Source: Methylorubrum extorquens (GTDB lineage Bacteria; Pseudomonadota; Alphaproteobacteria; Rhizobiales; Beijerinckiaceae). Taken from it: a stretch of DNA of 7,885 nucleotides. The translations under genes and the position numbers were made by a program. Below are positions 1 to 5,161 of this stretch, one piece after another (position 1 is the first letter of the stretch; each line of letters begins with the position of its first letter). The stretch spans positions 1-7,885 of the forward strand of contig JAEUAC010000361.1 in NCBI GenBank assembly GCA_019695455.1, given 5' to 3'. The notes below the pieces were generated by a model, which ran no database searches, was not told where the DNA came from, and saw only the letters and a list, made by a program, of their open reading frames with translations.

Positions 1-1428
1 GAACGCGTGCGCCTGCCGGAGCCGGCGCGCATGGTGCGCAGCTATCCGCACCAGCTGTCGGGCGGGCAGCGCCAGCGCATCGTGATCGCGATGGCGATGA
101 TCCTCAAACCCGCGCTGCTGATCTGCGACGAGCCGACCACGGCGCTGGACGTGACCACGCAACAGGAGATCTTGAAGCTCATCGCCGACCTGCAGGTGGC
201 CGACAGCCTGTCCAGCGCGGTGCTGTTCATCACGCACGACATGGGCGTGGTGGCCGAGATCGCGGACCGCACGGTGGTCATGTACGACGGCCGCGCCGTC
301 GAGACCGGCGAGACCGGGCAGATCTTCGCCCGGCCCGAGCACCCCTACACGCGCGCGCTGCTCGCCTCCGTCCCGCGGCTCGGCTCCATGGCCGGCCACG
401 AGCGCCCGATGCGATTCCCGGTGGTCGACCGCACGACGGGCCTCGTGGCGGAGCCTGCCGAGACGCCCGACACCGTCCAGGCGACGGCCCGGCCCGTGCT
501 CGAGGTCCGCGACCTCACGACCCGATTCGAGATGCGCGGCGGCATCCTCTCCCGCGTGCGGGGCCGGGTCCACGCCGTCGAGAAGGTCTCGTTCACGCTC
601 GCGGCCGGCGAGACGCTGGCGCTCGTCGGCGAATCGGGCTGCGGCAAGTCGACGACCGGCCGGTCGGTGATGCGCCTCGTCGAGCCGCTCGGCGGCAGCG
701 TCGTGCTCGACGGCGAGGACCTGATGACGCTCGGCCCGGCGGCGCTGCGCGACCGGCGCAAGCGCATCCAGATGATCTTCCAGGATCCGTTCGCCTCGCT
801 CGATCCGCGGATGTCGATCGGCGCGGCGATCGCCGAGCCTATCGTCCTGAACCGGCTCGCGCCCCGGAAGGAGGCGCGCGAGCACGCCTCGGAGCTTCTC
901 GGCCGGGTCGGCCTCTCGCCCGACATGGCGAACCGCTTCCCGCACGAGTTCTCCGGCGGCCAGCGCCAGCGCATCTGCATCGCGCGCGCCCTCGCCGTCC
1001 GGCCCCGCGTGATCGTGGCCGACGAATCGGTCTCCGCGCTCGACGTCTCGGTGAAGGCGCAGGTCGTGAACCTGATGCTCGACCTGCAGGCGGAGTTCGG
1101 CCTCGCCTACCTGTTCATCTCGCACGACATGGCGGTCGTCGAGCGCGTGAGCCACCGGGTGGCCGTCATGTATCTGGGCGAGATCGTCGAGATCGGGCCG
1201 CGGACGGCGATCTTCGGCAACCCGCAGCACCCCTATACGAAGAGGCTGCTCGCCGCCGTGCCGGTGCCGGATCCCGCTCGCCGCGGGCAGAAGCACCCGG
1301 TCTCGAACGACGAGATCCGCAGCCCCATCCGGGCGCCCGACTATCTCCCGCCGGAGCGCCTCTACCGCGAGGTGACGCCGGGCCACGCCGTCCATGTCTG
1401 GGGCGAGGAATGGGCCGAGCGGGGCTGA
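1..1428 (+). CDS. gsiA: GsiA-type double-ATPase of a peptide/glutathione ABC importer, 5' partial
   Basis: Energises an inner-membrane importer of the dipeptide/oligopeptide/glutathione class by ATP hydrolysis in the cytoplasm. The frame is open from base 1, so the gene starts outside the window; 475 residues are visible, against roughly 620 in E. coli GsiA. The first ATPase domain lacks its Walker A (off the edge) but has the signature LSGGQ (visible residues 19-23), Walker B LLICDE (39-44) and H-loop His79. The second domain is complete: Walker A GESGCGKST (210-218), Q-loop Gln261, signature FSGGQ (317-321), Walker B VIVADE (337-342), H-loop His375. Each half ends in the HPYT...L(L)A.VP motif typical of Opp/Dpp ATPases. 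The stretch around ADESVSALDVS and the tail HDMAVVERVSHRVAVMYLG closely resemble GsiA as I remember it. Family assignment is firm; the substrate is not, because many alphaproteobacterial members labelled GsiA handle other peptides. Partner permease and binding-protein genes are not in view and would lie to the left. Confidence 0.9.
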   Translation, partial: ERVRLPEPARMVRSYPHQLSGGQRQRIVIAMAMILKPALLICDEPTTALDVTTQQEILKLIADLQVADSLSSAVLFITHDMGVVAEIADRTVVMYDGRAVETGETGQIFARPEHPYTRALLASVPRLGSMAGHERPMRFPVVDRTTGLVAEPAETPDTVQATARPVLEVRDLTTRFEMRGGILSRVRGRVHAVEKVSFTLAAGETLALVGESGCGKSTTGRSVMRLVEPLGGSVVLDGEDLMTLGPAALRDRRKRIQMIFQDPFASLDPRMSIGAAIAEPIVLNRLAPRKEAREHASELLGRVGLSPDMANRFPHEFSGGQRQRICIARALAVRPRVIVADESVSALDVSVKAQVVNLMLDLQAEFGLAYLFISHDMAVVERVSHRVAVMYLGEIVEIGPRTAIFGNPQHPYTKRLLAAVPVPDPARRGQKHPVSNDEIRSPIRAPDYLPPERLYREVTPGHAVHVWGEEWAERG

Positions 1429-1447
1429 GCCCCTCCCGGTCGCGGCT

Positions 1448-2167
1448 CTAGGCGGCCGCCATCCGCGGGCTGTCCAGCGCGTCCTGGATGCTCGACTGGG
1501 CGCGGCGGATGAAGTCCTGGCCCGGCAGGCCGGGCTCGATCGTGTCGAGATAGGTCACGACGATCTGCCCGGGCCGCTTCACGCGATCGTCGGACGACCA
1601 GAACCGGCCGGAGTTCACCGCCACCGGCAGGACCGGGACGCCGAGATCGGCGTAGAGAAGCTCGATGCCGCGCTTGAAGGCGATGCCCTCGCCGACGCGT
1701 CGACGCGAGCCTTCCGGGAAGATCAGGACGGCGCGCCCGTCGGCGATCGCGGCGCGCGCGGCGCCCAGCATGTGGCGGAGCGCCCGGCCCCCGCTCTCCC
1801 GGTCGATCAGGATCATGGGAGAGTGGCGGAGGAACCAGCCCATGACCGGGATCGAGAGCAGTTCCTGCTTGGCCACGATGGCGACGTCGCGCACCAGCAG
1901 GAGGAAGGCGATCGTCTCCCACTGGGATTGATGATTCGCGACGATGAGGCACGGCCCCGCCGGCACGTTCGCCCGACCGATCTCGACATGGGTCAGGCCG
2001 ACGGTCCGGTGCAGGATCGCCAGGATGCCCGCGGCCCAGACGCGCGACACGAAGCGGATGGCCGCGCGCGGCTTGCCCGCGACCAGCAGGCCGGCGATGG
2101 CGGGATAGAAGAGAAGCGTCCACCCGATCGCGAGGACGTCGAAGGCGCGGGAGCGAAGACCTGGCAA
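1448..2167 (-). CDS. plsC: 1-acyl-sn-glycerol-3-phosphate acyltransferase (PlsC family)
   Basis: Transfers an acyl group to lysophosphatidate, giving phosphatidate, the precursor of CDP-diacylglycerol; acts at the inner membrane. With the start used here the protein has 239 residues, normal for the family. A hydrophobic N-terminal segment (about residues 12-55) is followed by the catalytic block NHQSQWET (His79, Glu84, i.e. HX4E in place of the textbook HX4D), an acceptor motif ending in ILIDRE, FPEGSR (150-155) and GVPVLPVAVNSG. The start is uncertain: no ATG or GTG lies in frame between tRNA-Phe and the conserved region. TTG at 2167 gives MPGLRSRAFDVL, which fits the usual family beginning; TTG at 2179 and CTG at 2221 are alternatives, and none has a strong ribosome-binding site. 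The frame stays open through the tRNA to an ATG at 2422, but that extension translates the tRNA and is spurious. It converges on the gsiA-like gene, 19 bp between stops. Confidence 0.88.
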   Translation of the reverse strand: MPGLRSRAFDVLAIGWTLLFYPAIAGLLVAGKPRAAIRFVSRVWAAGILAILHRTVGLTHVEIGRANVPAGPCLIVANHQSQWETIAFLLLVRDVAIVAKQELLSIPVMGWFLRHSPMILIDRESGGRALRHMLGAARAAIADGRAVLIFPEGSRRRVGEGIAFKRGIELLYADLGVPVLPVAVNSGRFWSSDDRVKRPGQIVVTYLDTIEPGLPGQDFIRRAQSSIQDALDSPRMAAA

Positions 2168-2252
2168 GACGGGATTCAATCGGCTCGAGCGCGATGGACC
2201 AGGACCAGCCTCGCCGATCAGCGCCGCGTCGCGCCCCGGGTCGACACGACCC

Positions 2253-2304
2253 GGACGGAGGCGTCGCTCCCGTCCCGGCCGCTCTCCGGGGCGAACGGCC
2301 GGAG
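2253..2304 (-). terminator. Two tandem GC-rich dyads between tRNA-Phe and plsC, possible terminator
   Basis: The roughly 160 bp between the tRNA 3' end and plsC hold two adjacent inverted repeats. One pairs GGACGGAG (2253-2260) with CTCCCGTCC (2267-2275) around a 6-base loop with one bulged base. The other is CCGGCCG (2275-2281) with CGGCCGG (2296-2302), with an alternative inner pairing CTCCGG (2284-2289)/CCGGAG (2299-2304). No T-run follows, so a classical intrinsic terminator is not shown. They could end or process the tRNA transcript, but such dyads also arise by chance in very GC-rich DNA. Confidence 0.25.
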
Positions 2305-2328
2305 CGGAGGATCGGGTTCGAGCGGTGA

Positions 2329-2404
2329 TGGTGCCCAGGGACGGAATCGAACCGCCGACACTGCGATTTTCAGTCGCATGCTCTACCAACTGAGCTACCT
2401 GGGC
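2329..2404 (-). tRNA. tRNA-Phe (anticodon GAA)
   Basis: A complete 76-base tRNA is read on the minus strand. The acceptor stem GCCCAGG/CCTGGGC pairs perfectly over 7 bp. The D arm is GCTC-AGTTGGTA-GAGC, the anticodon arm TGCGA-CTGAAAA-TCGCA with anticodon GAA, the variable loop GTGTC, and the T arm GGCGG-TTCGATT-CCGTC with one G-U pair. Discriminator A and the 3' CCA are encoded in the DNA (positions 2329-2332). It lies 36 bp downstream of the yacG stop and may be transcribed with maf-yacG. In the plsC frame it translates as the familiar artefact peptide QLVEHATENRSVGGS. Confidence 0.98.
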
Positions 2405-2414
2405 GACCTCCACA

Positions 2415-2428
2415 CCGCGCAAGCGCGG
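2415..2428 (-). terminator. Perfect GC hairpin between yacG and tRNA-Phe
   Basis: CCGCGC-TT-GCGCGG on the minus strand is a perfect 6-bp inverted repeat, about 12 bases after the yacG stop and 10 bases before the tRNA 5' end. No T-run follows, so it may slow or end the maf-yacG transcript, act as a processing signal, or have no function. Confidence 0.25.
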
Positions 2429-2440
2429 CAGGACGCGGGC

Positions 2441-2656
2441 TTATAGGAAGTCGCGTCGGCGCTGTCCAGCGGGGTCGGACGGCGACGTGTCGATCGCGTC
2501 CTCCTCCTCGTCGGGTTCGACGGGGACGGCATAGCGGCCGGTGAGCCAGCTCTGCAGGTCCACGTCCGCGCAGCGCTGCGAGCAGAACGGCGCGAAGCGC
2601 TTTTCGGCCGGCTTGCCGCAGATCGGACAGGGCTTGGTTGGCGTCACGGCGTTCAC
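2441..2656 (-). CDS. yacG: DNA gyrase inhibitor YacG, zinc-binding
   Basis: Small cytoplasmic zinc protein; the E. coli homologue binds GyrB and inhibits gyrase. The 71 residues contain CPIC near the N-terminus and FCSQRC after an 11-residue spacer, so the four zinc-ligand cysteines are CX2C-X11-CX3C; the spacer is shorter than in E. coli, as I recall for alphaproteobacterial members. Then follow ADVDLQSWL, typical of the family, and an acidic tail (EPDEEEDAID). The start is GTG at 2656, whose bases overlap the maf TGA as GTGA, implying translational coupling; a GGAAG lies about 15 bases upstream. A second in-frame GTG at 2647 (giving MTPTKPCPIC) is an alternative with no visible binding site. 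It sits between maf and tRNA-Phe, an arrangement common in this bacterial order. Confidence 0.93.
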   Translation of the reverse strand: MNAVTPTKPCPICGKPAEKRFAPFCSQRCADVDLQSWLTGRYAVPVEPDEEEDAIDTSPSDPAGQRRRDFL

Positions 2657-3294
2657 GGGCCCGGCTTCGCTTCCGCCGCCCAGCCGCCACGGACCGGGTA
2701 GCCCTCCCCCTCGAGGAGGCACATCGTCTCGTACAGGGGCAACCCGACCACGCCCGTGTAGGACCCGACGAGGTCCAGCACGAAGGCGCCCGCGAGCCCC
2801 TGGATGGCGTATCCGCCGGCCTTCCCGCGCCACTCGCCGGAGGCGAGATAGGCCGCGATCTCCGGTGGACCCAGGCGCTTGAACCGAACCCGCGTCTCGG
2901 TCACGCGCTGCCGCTCGGCGCCGGAGGGCGCGACGAGGGTGACGGCCGTCCAGACCCGGTGGGCCCGTCCCGACAGGAGGTCGAGGCACGCCCTCGCCTC
3001 CGCCTCCGTCTCGGCCTTCGGCAGCACCCGCCGCCCGACGCCGACCACCGTGTCGGCCGCGAGCAGGAAAGCCTGCGGCTCGGGCGCGCAGGCGCGCGCC
3101 TTCTCGCGGGACAGCCGCTTCGCGACGTCGCGCGGCAATTCGCGGGCTCCGGGCGTCTCGTCGATGGCGGTGGCCACCACGCGATCGGGCACGATCCCGG
3201 CCTGCCCCAGCAGGGCGAGGCGTCGCGGCGAGGCGGAGGCCAGAACCAGGATTGGCTTTGCGACGGGATCGTCCCTATCTTGGTCGGAGGTCAT
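2653..3294 (-). CDS. maf: Maf-like nucleotide pyrophosphatase (YhdE type, dTTP/UTP)
   Basis: Hydrolyses nucleoside triphosphates to monophosphate and pyrophosphate; YhdE-type Maf proteins prefer dTTP, UTP and modified pyrimidine nucleotides and are viewed as house-cleaning enzymes. The 213 residues show the family landmarks in order: phosphate-binding SASPRR (20-25), DETPGA (45-50), AADTVV with the catalytic Asp81, GKAGGYAIQG (157-166), and GSYTGVVGLPLYET (177-190). AIQG and SYTGVVGLP point to the YhdE subgroup, not the YceF subgroup. ATG at 3294 is the only convincing start: it gives about 9 residues before the conserved core, though its ribosome-binding site is weak. The TGA overlaps the yacG GTG. 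Upstream lies an 84-bp gap shared with a divergent small ORF, so a promoter for maf-yacG is expected there, but I could not pick out boxes. Confidence 0.95.
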   Translation of the reverse strand: MTSDQDRDDPVAKPILVLASASPRRLALLGQAGIVPDRVVATAIDETPGARELPRDVAKRLSREKARACAPEPQAFLLAADTVVGVGRRVLPKAETEAEARACLDLLSGRAHRVWTAVTLVAPSGAERQRVTETRVRFKRLGPPEIAAYLASGEWRGKAGGYAIQGLAGAFVLDLVGSYTGVVGLPLYETMCLLEGEGYPVRGGWAAEAKPGP

Positions 3295-3302
3295 CGTTCA
3301 GG

Positions 3303-3331
3303 ACCGGGCCGCGCGAGTGGGAACCGGGCCG
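3303..3331. repeat. Direct repeat pair in the maf/small-ORF divergent gap
   Basis: ACCGGGCCG occurs at 3303-3311 and again at 3323-3331, exactly 20 bp apart start to start, which puts both copies on the same face of the helix. They lie 9-37 bp upstream of the maf ATG, within the only divergent intergenic gap in the window. This geometry suits tandem operator half-sites, but GC-rich 9-mers recur easily by chance here. Confidence 0.25.
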
Positions 3332-3368
3332 GACGAGAGGCCGTTGGCGGGTGTTCGAGACAAAGGTC

Positions 3369-3373
3369 GGGAG
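3369..3373 (+). promoter_or_regulatory. Ribosome-binding site for the small ORF
   Basis: GGGAG ends 5 bases before the ATG at 3379. It is one of the best-placed Shine-Dalgarno sequences in the window and supports translation of the plus-strand small ORF. Confidence 0.5.
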
Positions 3374-3378
3374 CGTCG

Positions 3379-3576
3379 ATGGCTAGCAGCCGAAACGGCA
3401 ACGCACGCGGGAACGGTTCGGGTTCGAGCCGCACCTCCGCGATCGGCCGCGCGATCCAGACGCTCGCGGACCATCTGTCCGACCTTCTCGCCGGACCCGG
3501 GCGTGCGACGCCCATCCCCGTCAGGGTCCCGGCTCAGGGGTCGCGCCAGGGGATGCGGTCGCGTCCGGACCGGTAG
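3379..3576 (+). CDS. Small hypothetical protein, 65 residues, convergent with pssA
   Basis: I do not recognise a named family. The ORF has an ATG with a well-placed GGGAG 5 bases upstream and a TAG stop at 3574-3576. The central codons are strongly G/C-ending (ATC, CTC, GCG, GAC). The protein has three parts: a Ser/Gly/Asn/Arg-rich N-terminus (residues 2-18), a likely amphipathic helix (about 19-42, containing IGRAIQTLADHLSDLLAG), and a basic Pro/Arg tail (PIPVRVP then Arg-rich). It is probably cytoplasmic, as no signal peptide or membrane segment is seen. The last 56 bp overlap the pssA 3' end on the other strand, so its C-terminus and the PssA tail constrain each other. A 74-codon reading frame on the opposite strand (3515-3291) overlaps the maf start but has no protein-like composition and a poor start. 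Short helical proteins with Pro/Arg tails occur in Hyphomicrobiales genomes, but this assignment is inference. Confidence 0.5.
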   Translation: MASSRNGNARGNGSGSSRTSAIGRAIQTLADHLSDLLAGPGRATPIPVRVPAQGSRQGMRSRPDR

Positions 3577-4408
3577 ACGCGCCGTCGGCGGCGGCGGGCT
3601 CCGTCGTCGCCGTCTTGGGCGGGTTGGCCCGAAGGCGCTGATAGCGCACGATCCCGAAGGGCAGCGTGGCGAGATAGCCGAGCGTCACGAGCGCCATCGC
3701 CTCGAACGGGAAGCTCACGACCAGTCCGAAGATCGCGACGACCACCACGAACAGCGGCAGCACCCAATCGCGCGGGACCCGCTTGCCCATCGTCTTTCCG
3801 GAGAAGGTCGGCACGGTGGAGATCATCAGGAGCGCGATGATCAGCACGTAGACGGCGACGAGCGGCGCCCCGCCGTCCCGCACCGGAACGCCCAGGAAGT
3901 GCAGGTAGAGCGGCAGGAGAGCCGTCCCCGCACCGGCCGGCGCCGGCATGCCCGTGAAGAAGTCCTTCGTCCATTCCGGCCGGTTGGGATCGTCGATCAT
4001 CACGTTGAACCGCGCCAGCCGAAGCGCCATCGCAATCGCGAAGATGAGCGCGACGGTCCAGCCGACGGACCGGATCTCGTCGAGCACGAAGCTGTGCAGG
4101 ATGAGCGCCGGCGCGACGCCGAAGTTCAGGAAGTCGGCAAGCGAATCGAGCTCGGCCCCGAAGCGGGACGTGCCCTTCAGGAGGCGCGCGACCCGGCCGT
4201 CGACGCCGTCGAGCACGGCCGCGACCACGATGGCGATCACGGCCGGCTGAAGCTTGCCCTCGTAGGCGAGCCGGATCGCCGTCAGGCCGAGGCACAGGGC
4301 CAGGAGCGTGATGAGGTTGGGCGCGATGACCCGGAAGGGGACCGGCCGGAAGCGCGGGCGCCGAGGCTCCAGCGGATCGGGCACGTAGGGCTGGAACAGT
4401 TCGCTCAT
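3521..4408 (-). CDS. pssA: CDP-diacylglycerol-serine O-phosphatidyltransferase
   Basis: Integral inner-membrane enzyme that joins CDP-diacylglycerol and serine to make phosphatidylserine, releasing CMP. The 295 residues carry the complete CDP-alcohol phosphatidyltransferase motif: Asp67, Asp70-Gly71, Ala74-Arg75, Gly84, Asp88 and Asp92, spaced D-x2-DG-x2-AR-x8-G-x3-D-x3-D. Several hydrophobic helices follow, at about 30-48, 54-66, 96-109, 117-132, 183-200 and 214-232. The N-terminus (1-26) is Pro/Arg-rich and cytoplasmic in character. The last ~35 residues are an Ala/Pro/Thr/Gly low-complexity tail that is probably disordered; it overlaps the convergent small ORF. ATG at 4408 is 42 bp after the psd stop, with no strong Shine-Dalgarno, so translation may depend on the upstream gene. 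The product feeds directly into Psd, the preceding gene. The type is the membrane-embedded (type II) synthase, unlike the peripheral enzyme of E. coli. Confidence 0.96.
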   Translation of the reverse strand: MSELFQPYVPDPLEPRRPRFRPVPFRVIAPNLITLLALCLGLTAIRLAYEGKLQPAVIAIVVAAVLDGVDGRVARLLKGTSRFGAELDSLADFLNFGVAPALILHSFVLDEIRSVGWTVALIFAIAMALRLARFNVMIDDPNRPEWTKDFFTGMPAPAGAGTALLPLYLHFLGVPVRDGGAPLVAVYVLIIALLMISTVPTFSGKTMGKRVPRDWVLPLFVVVVAIFGLVVSFPFEAMALVTLGYLATLPFGIVRYQRLRANPPKTATTEPAAADGASTGPDATASPGATPEPGP

Positions 4409-4450
4409 GGGGATGCGCCAGGATAGGTGGGGCGTGGGTCGCTCACAAGC

Positions 4451-5152
4451 TCAGCCCGTCCGATAGTCCCGCGCCGGTTCGGCGCCGCGCAGGTCGGCGA
4501 GCACGGTCTCGCCCGCGATGGCCTTCTGATCGCGCCCGACGAGCACCTGGGCCGAGAGCGGCAGGTAGACGTCCACCCGCGAGCCGAACCGGATGAGACC
4601 GAAGCGGTCGCCGGTCGTGAGGACGTCGCCCTCCCGGATCCAGCCGACGATGCGGCGCGCGACGAGACCCGCGATCTGGACGACGCCGATCCGGTGCTCG
4701 CCCGATTCGATGACGAGCGCGTTGCGCTCGTTGTCCTCGCTCGCCTTGTCGAGATCGGCGTTCAGGAACAGCCCCGGCGTATAGGCGATCTTGGCGATCC
4801 GGCCGGACACGGGAACGCGGTTCACGTGGCAGTCGAACACGTTCATGAAGACGGAGATGCGCAGGAGCGGCGTCTCCGGAAGGCCCATCTCGGGCGGCGG
4901 CACGGCGGTCGTGATCAGGCTGACGCGACCGTCGGCCGGCGACACGACGAGCCCGTCGCGGACCGGCGTCGTCCGCGCGGGATCGCGGAAGAAGTAGCAG
5001 ACCCAGGCCGTGACGATGCCGAAGATCCAGGCGAACGGCCACCAGAACAGCCCGATCGCGAGCGCCACGACGGCCGCGATGGCGATGAACGGATACCCTT
5101 CGCGCCGGATGGGCACGAAGATGCGGCGGATCGATTCGTAGATGTCGGTCAT
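4451..5152 (-). CDS. psd: Phosphatidylserine decarboxylase proenzyme (short type)
   Basis: Decarboxylates phosphatidylserine to phosphatidylethanolamine at the inner membrane, using a pyruvoyl group made by self-cleavage. The 233-residue proenzyme has one or two N-terminal hydrophobic segments (about 21-54) and then the catalytic fold: SPADGRV (Asp74), FDCHVNRVP (His109) and RFGSRVD, where cleavage between Gly190 and Ser191 would create the pyruvoyl-bearing alpha subunit of about 43 residues. Asp, His and Ser correspond to the triad known for self-processing. The length and the GS cleavage site match the short type common in alphaproteobacteria, not the longer LGST-type enzyme of E. coli. ATG at 5152 is preceded by AGAGG 4 bases upstream, immediately after the exporter stop codon, so it is probably co-transcribed with that gene and with pssA downstream. 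Confidence 0.96.
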   Translation of the reverse strand: MTDIYESIRRIFVPIRREGYPFIAIAAVVALAIGLFWWPFAWIFGIVTAWVCYFFRDPARTTPVRDGLVVSPADGRVSLITTAVPPPEMGLPETPLLRISVFMNVFDCHVNRVPVSGRIAKIAYTPGLFLNADLDKASEDNERNALVIESGEHRIGVVQIAGLVARRIVGWIREGDVLTTGDRFGLIRFGSRVDVYLPLSAQVLVGRDQKAIAGETVLADLRGAEPARDYRTG

Positions 5153-5156
5153 CGTG

Positions 5157-5161
5157 CCTCT
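5157..5161 (-). promoter_or_regulatory. psd ribosome-binding site abutting the exporter stop
   Basis: On the minus strand the junction reads TAA-AGAGGCACG-ATG. AGAGG begins right after the exporter stop and sits 4 bases before the psd ATG, which fixes the psd start and suggests translational coupling. Confidence 0.7.

Noticed and set aside
2329..2404. tRNA-Phe as an integration site for a genomic island
   Set aside because: No integrase, no repeated tRNA 3' end and no change in composition in the window; both flanks are conserved housekeeping genes.
3291..3515. A 74-codon minus-strand ORF whose TGA overlaps the maf ATG
   Set aside because: Coupling geometry is tempting, but its composition is not protein-like, it has no good ribosome-binding site, and the plus-strand ORF over the same DNA is better supported.
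2879..4426. A 515-codon plus-strand frame opposite maf and pssA
   Set aside because: Compositional shadow with no motifs; maf and pssA motifs are intact on the other strand.
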